DNA of 16,382 bases from an uncultured Muribaculaceae bacterium (GCA_910576935.1 CAJTKG010000048.1:1-16382), one strand, 5' to 3'. Counted from the stretch's first letter, positions 5,438-13,059 are shown. Notes: a model not told the origin generated them from the letters alone. Numbers and translations: made by a program.

Positions 5438-6694
5438 TCAGTCTTCAAACTCAGCCTTGAGGATGGCGATGATATTGTCGACGGTAGACTCTTCGAGGTC
5501 GGCTTTTTCGATGAGCATTTCGCGGGGAGCGTTGAGGACGCTCTTGGCGGTGACGAAGCCGATGTTTTTGAGAGCGTCGATGACCCAGCCGTCGATTTCG
5601 TCTTTGAATTCGTCGAGGTAGATGTCTTCTTCGAGATTCTCTTCGCTGTCACGGTAGACGTCGATGGTGTAGCCTGTCAGCATAGATGCGAGCTTGATGT
5701 TGAGGCCGTTCTTGCCGATGGCGAGTGACACTTCTTCGGGACGCAGGAAGACTTCGGCTTTCTTCTCTTCTTCGTCGAGGCGTATCGATGAGATCTTGGC
5801 GGGCGAAAGGGCTCGCTGTATGAAGAGCGAGGGGTTGGCGGTGAAGTTTATGACGTCGATGTTTTCGTTGCGGAGTTCGCGGACGATGCCGTGTATGCGT
5901 GAGCCTTTGACACCGACACATGCTCCGACAGGGTCGATGCGGTCGTCATAGCTCTCGACGGCTATCTTGGCGCGTTCGCCGGGGATGCGTGCGACGGCGC
6001 GGATGTTGATCAGGCCGTCGTGGATTTCGGGCACTTCAAGCTCGAAAAGGCGGCGCAGGAAGTTTTCGTTGGTGCGTGAGACGGTGATCTTGGGATTATT
6101 GTTTTTGTTGTCGACGTTGGCGATGACCGCACGCACTGTCTCGCCTTTTCTGAAGTAATCGCCGGGAATTGATTCGCTTTTGGGCAGGATAAGCTCGTTT
6201 TTATCGACGTCGAGGAGCAGGGTCTCTTTCGACCATGTCTGATAGACTTCACCGCTGACGAGATCGCCCTCGAGGTCTTTGAATTTGTTGTATATGGCTT
6301 CTTTCTGAAGGTCGAGAATCTTTGACTGGAGGGTCTGGCGCAGGTTGAGGATGGCGCGACGGCCGAATTTCTCGAAGATGATTTCTTTGGTGTGCTCTTC
6401 GCCGACTTCGGCATCGGGGTCGTTGTCGGCGCGGGCGTCGCTCAGCGCTATCTGGGTGTTGGGGTCGGTGACTTCGCCGTCGGGTACGACCTGAAGGTTC
6501 TGGAAGATCTGTACGTCGCCTTTGTCGGGGTTGAGAATAACGTCGAGGTTTTCGTCCGTACCGAACATTTTGGCAAGTACGTTGCGGAACGATTCTTCGA
6601 GCACGCTGATCATTGTGGTCTTGTCGATGTTTTTGAGTTCTTTGAACTCGGCAAACTGTTCGACCATATTGGGGGTTTCCTCTTTCTTAGCCAT
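5438..6694 (-). CDS. nusA: Transcription termination/antitermination protein NusA
   Basis: The 418-residue product is NusA, which binds RNA polymerase and nascent RNA and modulates pausing, termination and antitermination. In order: the N-terminal polymerase-binding domain (about 10-140, with FEKFGRRAILNLRQTL around 107-122); an S1 domain (about 143-208); KH1 containing GACVGVKGSRI (257-267); KH2 containing AIGKNGLNIK (325-334); and a C-terminal helical segment (about 365-415) ending EFED. It lacks the two acidic repeats that lengthen E. coli NusA, which is usual for Bacteroidota. It starts 39 bases after the rimP stop, and the short gap carries the CCCCGACAAG leader motif. Confidence 0.97.
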   Translation of the reverse strand: MAKKEETPNMVEQFAEFKELKNIDKTTMISVLEESFRNVLAKMFGTDENLDVILNPDKGDVQIFQNLQVVPDGEVTDPNTQIALSDARADNDPDAEVGEEHTKEIIFEKFGRRAILNLRQTLQSKILDLQKEAIYNKFKDLEGDLVSGEVYQTWSKETLLLDVDKNELILPKSESIPGDYFRKGETVRAVIANVDNKNNNPKITVSRTNENFLRRLFELEVPEIHDGLINIRAVARIPGERAKIAVESYDDRIDPVGACVGVKGSRIHGIVRELRNENIDVINFTANPSLFIQRALSPAKISSIRLDEEEKKAEVFLRPEEVSLAIGKNGLNIKLASMLTGYTIDVYRDSEENLEEDIYLDEFKDEIDGWVIDALKNIGFVTAKSVLNAPREMLIEKADLEESTVDNIIAILKAEFED

Positions 6695-6704
6695 GGGGAA
6701 TTGT

Positions 6705-6714
6705 CTTGTCGGGG
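6705..6714 (-). promoter_or_regulatory. Leader motif CCCCGACAAG before nusA
   Basis: The minus strand reads CCCCGACAAG followed by ACAATTCCCC and the ATG, the same 10-base spacing as in the infB leader. It lies in the 39-base rimP-nusA gap, which codes for nothing. Its function is unknown. Confidence 0.55.
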
Positions 6715-6733
6715 GTTTATGATTTATTTGGTC

Positions 6734-7201
6734 TTATTTGAATTTTATCTCGTATCTGACAGATTTGCAGTCGTCAAATCTGAATGTCTCCGGCTGCATG
6801 ACGGTTGTAGCTTTTTTTGCGCCCGGTTCTTTGATTTTGACGGGAGTCTCGGCTGTGAATCCATCGTCGCCGACGGCGGTCAGCGTGGCGTGTATCTTGC
6901 GGCCGTCACGTGTCAGTATCTCGATGTTGTTGCCGATGTTTTTTAGATACTGGCCTTTGACTTTGAAAGGCGATGTGAGACCTACCGAACCGACTTCGAG
7001 CGAGTAGTCTTCGTTGTCACGGTCAAAGACGTTTTCGATCTTGCGGGTGATGTCGGCGCAGCTGTCGATGTCGACTCCGTCGGGCGAATCTATCTCGACG
7101 GTGATGTCGTTGGTCGGTGTGATTTTTATGTCGACCAGAAACAGGTCTGTGCCGGCAATGGCGTCTTCAACTGTTTTGGTGAGGAGCTCTTTGTCAATCA
7201 T
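6734..7201 (-). CDS. rimP: Ribosome maturation factor RimP
   Basis: The 155-residue product matches RimP in length, order and position directly before nusA. The N-terminal alpha/beta domain includes LFLVDIKITPTNDITVEIDSPDGVDIDSC-type strands (about 20-48), with the characteristic acidic turn and the CADITRKIENVFDRD helix (48-62). YSLEVGSVGLTSPFK (about 67-81) corresponds to the family's Y-x-L-E-V-S-S-P-G-L-x-x-P motif, with V-G replacing S-P. A C-terminal SH3-like domain ends in basic residues. RimP assists assembly of the 30S subunit. It is the first gene of the rimP-nusA-infB-folK cluster and is preceded by a leader holding a -7 box and an attenuator-like hairpin. Confidence 0.93.
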   Translation of the reverse strand: MIDKELLTKTVEDAIAGTDLFLVDIKITPTNDITVEIDSPDGVDIDSCADITRKIENVFDRDNEDYSLEVGSVGLTSPFKVKGQYLKNIGNNIEILTRDGRKIHATLTAVGDDGFTAETPVKIKEPGAKKATTVMQPETFRFDDCKSVRYEIKFK

Positions 7202-7219
7202 ATTTATGGTCTGTTGAGT

Positions 7220-7248
7220 AAAAAATAAGAGGAAGCCTCAGCTCCCTC
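7220..7248 (-). terminator. Attenuator-like hairpin and U-tract in rimP leader
   Basis: In the minus-strand RNA GAGGGAGC (7248-7241) pairs with GCUUCCUC (7236-7229) around a UGAG loop, followed at once by UUAUUUUUU (7228-7220). The fifth pair is G-U in this direction but A-C in the opposite RNA, so the stem favours minus-strand transcription. It lies between the -7 box (7264-7271) and the rimP ATG (7201). It could end read-through from the topA/rluA-type unit, act as an attenuator of rimP-nusA-infB, or both. Confidence 0.6.
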
Positions 7249-7263
7249 CGGTTCTTTGTTATG

Positions 7264-7271
7264 CAAAGATA
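7264..7271 (-). promoter_or_regulatory. -7 promoter box of the rimP operon
   Basis: TATCTTTG on the minus strand matches TAnnTTTG. No TTTG is found at the expected upstream distance. The predicted leader is about 55-60 bases long and contains the hairpin at 7229-7248. Confidence 0.6.
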
Positions 7272-7358
7272 CATAAAATTTACGTAGATTGGCACTCGAT
7301 GCCTCTCTCTTATATAAATAAGTGTTGATATTTAATAAAATTTAACCACTAAACAGCA

Positions 7359-8285
7359 TTATTTAACCATTGCCGAGAACGCCGGAGGCATTTGTGACGA
7401 GAAATTCATGTCGCGACCGGTGACGGGATGAATAAAACGCAGGGTTAGTGCGTGAAGGGCGACGCGGTGGGCCGGCGATGTCTTTGCGCCGTATTTGCGG
7501 TCGCCTGCTATAGGATGGCCGATGTCTTTGAGGTGGACACGTATCTGGTTTTTGCGGCCGGTCTGAAGCTGCAGTTCGACGAGGGTGTAGCCGTTGGCCG
7601 ACTTCAGCACACGGTAGTGGGTCACGGCGAGTTTGCCTTCTTCGGGGTTGTCGGTCGAGTATACTTCGTGCTGTGAGTTTTCGGCGAGGTAGCTGCGTAT
7701 GTCGCCCTCGGACGTTTCGATTTTGCCTTCGGTGACGGCGACATAACGGCGTTCGATGACCATATTGTTCCAGTTGTGCTGCATCTTGTCTTTGGCCTCA
7801 GCGTTTTTGGCGAACATCATCAGGCCGGATGTGTGCTGGTCGAGTCGGTGGACGATGAAGATTTTGTTTGCCGGATTTTTGCGTTTGACGTAGTCGCGCA
7901 CGATAGAGTAGGCCGTGCCTTCTTTGACGCGTTCGTTTCCCATCGACAGCAGTCCGTAGCCTTTGTTGATGATTATGATGTCGTCGTCTTCGTAGACGAT
8001 AGACAGCCTGGAGTGGCGCAGCACCTGAAACTCTCGTGAGGTGTTGACCTTGACGGTATCGCCTTTATCGAGCGTTTGGTCAAACTGTGTTGTGATGGCG
8101 CCGTTGACCATTACCTGACGGTGTTTTAGAAAGTCTTTGACCGTCGTGCGTTTGCGGTCGGGCATGACTGTAAAGAGGTAGTCGAGCAGTTGAGCCGGCT
8201 CCTCGGGCTCGTATGTGAGTATGTTGTCGGGTTTGAAACGCGAGCGCTCGGCTCCCGGCTTGACGGCTAAACGTTTGGCTGACAT
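7359..8285 (-). CDS. RluA-family RNA pseudouridine synthase
   Basis: The 308-residue product has an S4-type RNA-binding module near the N-terminus (about 30-85, with DFLKHRQVMVNG around 51-62) and a pseudouridine synthase catalytic domain. The catalytic aspartate is D149 in HRLDQHTSGLMMFAKN (146-161), and LQTGRKNQIRVHL in the C-terminal half is the second family signature. The enzyme isomerises uridine to pseudouridine in rRNA or tRNA; the target cannot be read from sequence, so I do not assign RluC or RluD. It starts 7 bases after the topA stop, so the two are probably cotranscribed. No terminator stands directly after it; the nearest is the hairpin in the rimP leader. Confidence 0.92.
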   Translation of the reverse strand: MSAKRLAVKPGAERSRFKPDNILTYEPEEPAQLLDYLFTVMPDRKRTTVKDFLKHRQVMVNGAITTQFDQTLDKGDTVKVNTSREFQVLRHSRLSIVYEDDDIIIINKGYGLLSMGNERVKEGTAYSIVRDYVKRKNPANKIFIVHRLDQHTSGLMMFAKNAEAKDKMQHNWNNMVIERRYVAVTEGKIETSEGDIRSYLAENSQHEVYSTDNPEEGKLAVTHYRVLKSANGYTLVELQLQTGRKNQIRVHLKDIGHPIAGDRKYGAKTSPAHRVALHALTLRFIHPVTGRDMNFSSQMPPAFSAMVK

Positions 8286-8292
8286 ATATGTG

Positions 8293-10632
8293 CTATTTCT
8301 TTTTTGCTGATGTACGACGACCGGTTTTCTTCGGTGCGGATTCCTGGCTGTTGACGATTTCCATCGCGGCTTCGTAGTCGAGCGATGACGGATCGGTCAC
8401 GGTCTTGGGTATCTTGTAGTTGGATTTTTTATATGCGATGTAGATGCCATAACGCCCGTTAAGAATCTTGAGTTCGGGGTCGTTGTCGAAAGTTTTTACG
8501 ACGCGGCGGCGTTCTTCGTCGCGTTTGTCGTTGATGAGTTCGATGGCTTCGGCGAGAGTCAGCGATGCCGGCGCTGTCTCTTTGGGGATGGAGATAAATT
8601 TGCCTTCGTGACGCACATATGGACCGAAACGTCCTATGCCGACGACTATGTCATGGTCTTCGTATGTGCCGAGTGTGCGCGGGAAGTCAAAGAGTTTCAG
8701 GGCTTCTTCAAGTGTGATTGTCGAGACTGACTGTCCCTTGAGCAGTGAGGCGAAGAGGGGCTTGTCGTCGCCGTCGCCATGGCCGATCTGTACGAGCGGG
8801 CCGAAGCGGCCGATTTTGACACTTACTTGTTTGCCGGTCTTGGGGTCGGTGCCGAGCACTCGTTCGCCGACTTTGTGCTCGAGTTTGATATTGAGCGCCT
8901 TGTCGACTTCGGGATGGAAGAGTGTGTAAAATTGGCTCATCTCGGTGGTCCATCCGAGTTTGCCTTCAGCGATCTCATCGAATTTTTCCTCTACGCGGGC
9001 AGTGAAGTTGTAGTCAAGTATGTCGGGAAAAAATTCGGTCAGGAAGGTGTTGACGACGACACCGATATCGGTGGGTATGAGCTTGCCTTTGTCAGAGCCG
9101 ACGGTCTCGCTTTTTGCCTTCTCTGTGATTTTTCCTTTTTTGAGGGTGATTGTGAGGCAGTCGCGCGATGAGCCGGATTTGTCACCTTTCTCGACATATT
9201 CGCGTTGCTGTATAGTCGATATTGTCGGGGCGTAGGTCGACGGGCGGCCGATGCCGAGTTCTTCCATTTTCTTCACGAGGGTGGCCTCGGTATATCTTGG
9301 CGGCTGAAGCGTGAAACGCTCGGTCGCAGTGATGTCGGTCGGTGTGAGACCTTCGCCGCGGGTCATGAGCGGCAGTGTCGAGCCTCCGTCTTCGGTCTCG
9401 GTGTTGTCGTCGTCGCGGCCCTCGATATAAACGTTGAGAAAACCGTCGAATTTGATTACCTCGCCTGTGGCTACGAAGTGTTCGGGCCGCGTCGACGGCA
9501 TGATCTCGACGGTGGTCTTTTCAAGTCGGGCGTCGGCCATCTGCGAGGCGATGGCGCGTTTGCGTATCAGTGTGTAGAGACGTTTTTCCTGGGCCGAACC
9601 CTCGATGGTGTCCTTGCCGATATAGGTCGGACGTATGGCTTCGTGGGCTTCCTGGGCGCCTTTTGAATTTGTGTGATATTGTCTTACTTTGAGATATTCG
9701 GGTCCGATCTTGCTTTTTATTTCTTCCGAGATGGCTGAGATGGCTTCGTTAGAGAGATTGACAGAGTCGGTACGCATATATGTGATATGTCCGGCCTCGT
9801 ATAGACGCTGGGCCACCATCATGGTCTGTGAAACCGTGAAGCCGAGCTTGCGCGAGGCTTCTTGCTGTAGTGTCGAGGTTGTGAACGGAGGTGCCGGACT
9901 TTTGTGGAGCGGCTTGACGCTGATGTCGCCGACGGTAAACGTGGCATCCTTGCAGGCGTCGATGAAGCCGCGGGCTTCATCGACGGTCGAGAGACGCTTG
10001 TTGAGTTCGGCCTTGACGGTGGTCGGGCTGTCGGCAGGGGTGAATGCCGCCGTGACTCTGAAATATGGCTCGGGAGTGAAGTTTTTGATTTCATCCTCGC
10101 GCTCTACGATCAGGCGCACGGCCACCGACTGCACGCGACCGGCCGAAAGCGCCGGCTTGATCTTTTTCCAAAGCACCGGCGACAGCTCGAAGCCTACGAT
10201 GCGGTCGAGCACGCGGCGAGCCTGTTGGGCGTCGACGCGGTTGATGTCGATTGTTCGCGGATTGGCGATGGCGTGGAGTATGGCGCTTTTTGTGATCTCG
10301 TGGAAAACGATGCGGCGGGTGTTTTCGGGCTTTAGTCCGAGCACTTCATATAGATGCCAGGCGATTGCTTCTCCCTCGCGGTCCTCATCGGATGCAAGCC
10401 ATACGGTCTCCGCTTCGGCGGCGTTCTTCTTTAGCTCGGCCACGAGTTGCGTCTTGTCGTCGGGTATCTCATAGATGGGTGTGAAGCCGTTGTCTATGTC
10501 TATGCTGAACTTTTTCTTCTGTAAATCACGGATATGGCCGTAGCTCGACATGACCTTATAGTCTTTGCCAAGGAATTTTTCTATTGTTTTTGCTTTTGCC
10601 GGTGATTCGACTATAACGAGATTTTTCAGCAT
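8293..10632 (-). CDS. topA: DNA topoisomerase I (type IA)
   Basis: The 779-residue product relaxes negative supercoils through a transient tyrosine-DNA link. A TOPRIM domain opens with LVIVESPAKAKTIEKFLG (catalytic E9) and holds SDEDREGE (81-88; D82, D84, E86). SAGRVQSV lies at 163-170 and the active-site tyrosine is Y285 in TYMRTDS. Instead of the cysteine zinc ribbons of E. coli TopA, the C-terminal part has repeats of the GRFGPLVQIG, GRFGPYVRHEGKFISIP and GRYGIYIAYKKSNYKIP type, ending in a basic GRRTSAKKK tail. This arrangement is common in Bacteroidota and Actinobacteria. It is divergent from the nitroreductase gene, with a -7 box at 10661-10668. Confidence 0.98.
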   Translation of the reverse strand: MLKNLVIVESPAKAKTIEKFLGKDYKVMSSYGHIRDLQKKKFSIDIDNGFTPIYEIPDDKTQLVAELKKNAAEAETVWLASDEDREGEAIAWHLYEVLGLKPENTRRIVFHEITKSAILHAIANPRTIDINRVDAQQARRVLDRIVGFELSPVLWKKIKPALSAGRVQSVAVRLIVEREDEIKNFTPEPYFRVTAAFTPADSPTTVKAELNKRLSTVDEARGFIDACKDATFTVGDISVKPLHKSPAPPFTTSTLQQEASRKLGFTVSQTMMVAQRLYEAGHITYMRTDSVNLSNEAISAISEEIKSKIGPEYLKVRQYHTNSKGAQEAHEAIRPTYIGKDTIEGSAQEKRLYTLIRKRAIASQMADARLEKTTVEIMPSTRPEHFVATGEVIKFDGFLNVYIEGRDDDNTETEDGGSTLPLMTRGEGLTPTDITATERFTLQPPRYTEATLVKKMEELGIGRPSTYAPTISTIQQREYVEKGDKSGSSRDCLTITLKKGKITEKAKSETVGSDKGKLIPTDIGVVVNTFLTEFFPDILDYNFTARVEEKFDEIAEGKLGWTTEMSQFYTLFHPEVDKALNIKLEHKVGERVLGTDPKTGKQVSVKIGRFGPLVQIGHGDGDDKPLFASLLKGQSVSTITLEEALKLFDFPRTLGTYEDHDIVVGIGRFGPYVRHEGKFISIPKETAPASLTLAEAIELINDKRDEERRRVVKTFDNDPELKILNGRYGIYIAYKKSNYKIPKTVTDPSSLDYEAAMEIVNSQESAPKKTGRRTSAKKK
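9957..9985 (-). repeat. Perfect 13-bp inverted repeat inside topA
   Basis: CGTCGATGAAGCC (9957-9969), 3-base loop GCG, GGCTTCATCGACG (9973-9985). It encodes the VDEARGFID region of TopA. It may be a by-product of codon choice, but the stem is longer than expected for a random coding stretch. Confidence 0.7.
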
Positions 10633-10660
10633 AGTGGTTGTGTTTTTTATTTACGAGCGA

Positions 10661-10668
10661 CAAAAGTA
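10661..10668 (-). promoter_or_regulatory. -7 promoter box of topA
   Basis: TACTTTTG on the minus strand matches TAnnTTTG, about 28 bases before the topA ATG. No clear -33 element; an AT-only inverted repeat (10695-10714) lies further upstream. Confidence 0.55.
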
Positions 10669-10694
10669 GAAAAAATTTTTCAATCGTCCTCTAT

Positions 10695-10714
10695 ATTATA
10701 TATTTTTATATAAT
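10695..10714. repeat. AT-only inverted repeat between divergent promoters
   Basis: ATTATATA (10695-10702), loop TTTT, TATATAAT (10707-10714). It lies between the topA -7 box and the nitroreductase -33 element, so it could act as an operator or as a supercoiling-sensitive cruciform. Confidence 0.5.
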
Positions 10715-10734
10715 GTATGTCGTATCTCAAAAGT

Positions 10735-10763
10735 TTTGTGTGTCGATAAAAATACTAACTTTG
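10735..10763 (+). promoter_or_regulatory. Promoter of the nitroreductase gene
   Basis: TTTG (10735-10738), 17-base spacer (slightly short), TAACTTTG (10756-10763). It covers an upstream in-frame ATG at 10736, so that ATG would lie in the promoter and cannot be the real start. Confidence 0.6.
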
Positions 10764-10783
10764 TACTATTATATTCAGCAATA

Positions 10784-11461
10784 ATGATAATAAAAGAGAC
10801 AATAGAGGCGCGGCGCTCGGTACGCCGCTATGAGGCCGCGGCGCTCGACGGCGTGACAGTCGGGTGTCTGCGTGCTTTGATCGACGAAGCCAATGCCGCC
10901 GGCGGCACGGCTCTGCAGCTCGTCGTCAATGAACCAGATGCCTTCGGCAAGTCGTTTATGGCCCGCTACGGTCACTTCAAGAATGTCAGAAACTATATTG
11001 CCGTCATAGCGCCCGACAGCGACGAAGGTGGCATCGCCGCCGGTTATTATGGAGAGAAAACAGTTCTCGAGGCCAAAGCCGCGGGACTCGACAGCTGCTG
11101 GGTGGGTATGACATTCAAACGCGGCAAAGTGCCTGTTGTGATAACTCCCGGCATGAAACTATATGCCGTCATAGCCATCGGTTATGGCGCCGAAACGCCA
11201 AAGAGGCAGAAAAGCAAGAATCCGGCAGACGTCAGCGAAGGTTATGGCACGGGAAACGAGGCTTTCGACCGCGGAGTCGATTGCGCTCTGCTTGCGCCGT
11301 CGGCCTTAAACCGACAGAATTTCAGATTCATTCTCGGTCGTGAGGGTGAAGTAACGGCATCTGCTCGCCGAAGACATTATGCGGCGCTCGATCTCGGCAT
11401 AGCAAGCCTTCATTTCGAGTTAGCATCGCAAATGAAAATCAGTCGGCTGTCTATTTCATAA
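10784..11461 (+). CDS. Nitroreductase family protein, TM1586-like
   Basis: The 225-residue product (start chosen at 10784) opens MIIKETIEARRSVRRYEAA, the usual nitroreductase N-terminus with the R-R-S-V-R-x-Y FMN-phosphate-binding motif (10-16). Later features are the central YYGEKTVLEAKAAGLDSCWVGMTF segment (flavin domain, second half) and LLAPSALNRQNFRFIL near the C-terminus. Absence of the classic dimer-swap pattern and the two-half layout suggest the putative TM nitroreductase group. It is probably a cytoplasmic FMN-dependent NAD(P)H oxidoreductase of unknown substrate. A frame extension to an ATG at 10736 exists but overlaps the promoter. The last 11 bases overlap the end of the convergent DUF486 gene, which supplies the unusual tail SRLSIS. 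Confidence 0.85.
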   Translation: MIIKETIEARRSVRRYEAAALDGVTVGCLRALIDEANAAGGTALQLVVNEPDAFGKSFMARYGHFKNVRNYIAVIAPDSDEGGIAAGYYGEKTVLEAKAAGLDSCWVGMTFKRGKVPVVITPGMKLYAVIAIGYGAETPKRQKSKNPADVSEGYGTGNEAFDRGVDCALLAPSALNRQNFRFILGREGEVTASARRRHYAALDLGIASLHFELASQMKISRLSIS

Positions 11462-11822
11462 AGACGAAGTAGACAGCGAGTATCAGGCAGACAAAGGCGG
11501 CGAAGTGATTCCATTGCAGCGATTCGCCTTTGAAAAAGACCACCGTGAATAAGGTGAAGATAACCAGCGTTATCACTTCCTGTATTACTTTGAGCTGCAT
11601 CAGCGAGAAAGTGCCGCCGTTGCCCGAGAAACCAATGCGGTTGGCCGGTACTTGAAAACAGTATTCGGCCAACGCTATTCCCCACGACAGCAAGATGATG
11701 GCATATAACGGCGTATTGTCACCTATTATCTTGAGTTGTTGTAGTTTGATATGGCCATACCAAGCGAAAGTCATGAAGACATTGGCGATGACAAGCAGCA
11801 ATATAGTGGCAAATGCATTCAT
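11451..11822 (-). CDS. DMT-type small membrane protein, DUF486 family
   Basis: The 123-residue product has four predicted membrane segments (about 3-20, 40-57, 80-99 and 104-121). Conserved DUF486 stretches are NVFMTFAWYGHIK (14-26), WGIALAEYCFQVPANRIG (47-64) and QLKVIQEVITLVIF (76-89). The family belongs to the drug/metabolite transporter superfamily at half size and probably acts as a dimer; its substrate is unknown. It is a single gene with its own promoter (11851-11881), and it overlaps the convergent nitroreductase by 11 bases, so no terminator separates the two. Confidence 0.9.
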   Translation of the reverse strand: MNAFATILLLVIANVFMTFAWYGHIKLQQLKIIGDNTPLYAIILLSWGIALAEYCFQVPANRIGFSGNGGTFSLMQLKVIQEVITLVIFTLFTVVFFKGESLQWNHFAAFVCLILAVYFVFMK

Positions 11823-11842
11823 TGTTCTGATTCTGAATAAAA

Positions 11843-11874
11843 ATTCGCGGCAAAATTAGCAAAAGCTCGCGAAT
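11843..11874. repeat. Inverted repeat flanking the DUF486 -7 box, candidate operator
   Basis: ATTCGCG (11843-11849) and CGCGAAT (11868-11874), 18 bases apart, one arm in the -33/-7 spacer and the other near the predicted transcription start. This is a typical place for a repressor site, but no regulator is identified. Confidence 0.45.
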
Positions 11875-11881
11875 CAGACAA
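11851..11881 (-). promoter_or_regulatory. Promoter of the DUF486 gene
   Basis: Minus-strand TTG (11881-11879), 20-base spacer, TAATTTTG (11858-11851), a good match to the Bacteroidota promoter, about 28 bases before the ATG. Confidence 0.65.
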
Positions 11882-11939
11882 TAGAAGTTTGCGCCTTGGC
11901 GGGGAGGTCATGCATGAGGCCTCCTTTTCATACGCGGTT

Positions 11940-13028
11940 TTATTTCAGATATTCATTAAAAAAGTTCTCTATCTCTTTGAATGGTATGATGTCCATACGG
12001 TCATAGAGATCGGTGTGGTTGGCGCCGGGGACAATGTACAGCAGTTTGTTGTCGGGCGTGCCTGGTTTCCGGTTTTCCGTCAGTTTCTTATAAGTGTCGT
12101 TGCTGAAATAGAGTGAATGGGCTTTCTCGCCGTGGACCAGCATCACGGCATTACGTATTTCGCCGGCATAAGCCAGCAGCGGAAAGTTGATGAACGGTAT
12201 CGGCGATGTGGCATTGAAGCCTCCGTTTGAGTTGAGCGAACGTTGATGATAACCCCTGTCAGTCTTGTAGTAATCGTAATAATCTTTGACAAACTGAGGT
12301 GCGTCGCACGGGAGCGGGTCGACGACACCACCGCCGAGGGTGTAGTAGCCGTTGCGGATGTCGGCAGTGCGTTGAGCCGCGAGTTTCTCACGAAGAGCAT
12401 AACGCTCGTCAGGTGTTGTCGCATCGAAGTATCCGTTGGCACTGACACGGCTCATGTCGTACATGGTCGACGCAAGCGTTGCCTTGATGCGCGGGTCGTT
12501 GGCCGCGGCATTTACGGCGAAGCCTCCCCAGCCGCATATTCCGATAATGCCTATGCGTTCGGAATTGACATCATCGCGTGTCAGAAAATAGTCAACGGCG
12601 GCGCTGAAATCTTCGGTGTTTATATCGGGCGACGCCACATATCGTGGTGTGCCGCCGCTTTCACCTGTAAACGAGGGGTCGAAAGCTATTGTCAAGAAAC
12701 CGCGTTCGGCCATTTCCTGTGCATATCTGCCCGAAACCTGTTCTTTGACAGCCCCGAATGGCCCGCTGACGGCTATTGCGGGCAGCGGGACGCCGGCATT
12801 TTTAGGAATATAGAGGTCGGCGGCAATGGTGATGCCGTAACGGTTTGGAAAGGTCACTTTGCAGTGATCCACTTTTTCGCTCTTGGTGAAGGTCTTGTCC
12901 CATTCGGTTGACAGGCTGAGTTCTTTTTTCACGATTTTGTTGTCGTTATCGCTCATAGTCGTTGGTTCTTTTGTGTATGCCGGCGTTGAAAGGGCCACGG
13001 CCAGCATCAATGTTAAAAATTTATTCAT
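11940..13028 (-). CDS. Secreted alpha/beta hydrolase with cysteine nucleophile
   Basis: The 362-residue product starts with a signal peptide (MNKFLTLMLAVALSTPAYT, cleavage near 19-21). It then has an alpha/beta-hydrolase fold of the dienelactone hydrolase/YcjY-like type: LPAIAVSGPFGAVKEQ (82-97, oxyanion region), a nucleophile elbow GICGWGG (163-169) with C165 where serine is usual, and PGANHTDLYD with the likely catalytic H338. E301 in LVHGEKAHS is a candidate for the acidic residue. It probably cleaves an ester or lactone in the periplasm; the substrate is unknown. The start at 13028 fits a -7 box at 13072-13079; an internal Met25 would remove the signal peptide. It is divergent from an AraC-type regulator that probably controls it. 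Confidence 0.87.
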   Translation of the reverse strand: MNKFLTLMLAVALSTPAYTKEPTTMSDNDNKIVKKELSLSTEWDKTFTKSEKVDHCKVTFPNRYGITIAADLYIPKNAGVPLPAIAVSGPFGAVKEQVSGRYAQEMAERGFLTIAFDPSFTGESGGTPRYVASPDINTEDFSAAVDYFLTRDDVNSERIGIIGICGWGGFAVNAAANDPRIKATLASTMYDMSRVSANGYFDATTPDERYALREKLAAQRTADIRNGYYTLGGGVVDPLPCDAPQFVKDYYDYYKTDRGYHQRSLNSNGGFNATSPIPFINFPLLAYAGEIRNAVMLVHGEKAHSLYFSNDTYKKLTENRKPGTPDNKLLYIVPGANHTDLYDRMDIIPFKEIENFFNEYLK

Positions 13029-13045
13029 TTACGGTCATACTGTGC

Positions 13046-13059
13046 CTTGTCGGGGCTGT
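13046..13059 (-). promoter_or_regulatory. Leader motif ACAGCCCCGACAAG before the hydrolase
   Basis: The minus strand reads ACAGCCCCGACAAG then G then CACAGT, the same as the infB leader apart from one extra G. The core ends 17 bases before the start codon. Right after CACAGT stands an out-of-frame ATG (13038) opening a five-codon frame whose stop overlaps the real start. Confidence 0.6.

Noticed and set aside
9222..9230. TTGTCGGGG-like strings in topA (9222), infB (3482) and nusA (6522) as further leader-motif copies
   Set aside because: They are inside coding sequence, lack the full CCCCGACAAG core (the infB and nusA ones encode NPDK), and are explained by codons.
10736..10783. Upstream in-frame ATG for the nitroreductase
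   Set aside because: It falls in the -33 region of the promoter, and the extra 16 residues are not family-like; ATG 10784 begins the conserved N-terminus.
10809..10847. Exact 11-base direct repeat CGCGGCGCTCG at the start of the nitroreductase
   Set aside because: It lies in a GC-rich coding stretch rich in Ala/Arg codons and is readily produced by codon use.
11889..11935. GGAGG/CCTCC hairpin downstream of the hydrolase as a terminator
   Set aside because: The stem is short and interrupted, with no U-tract after it on the minus strand.
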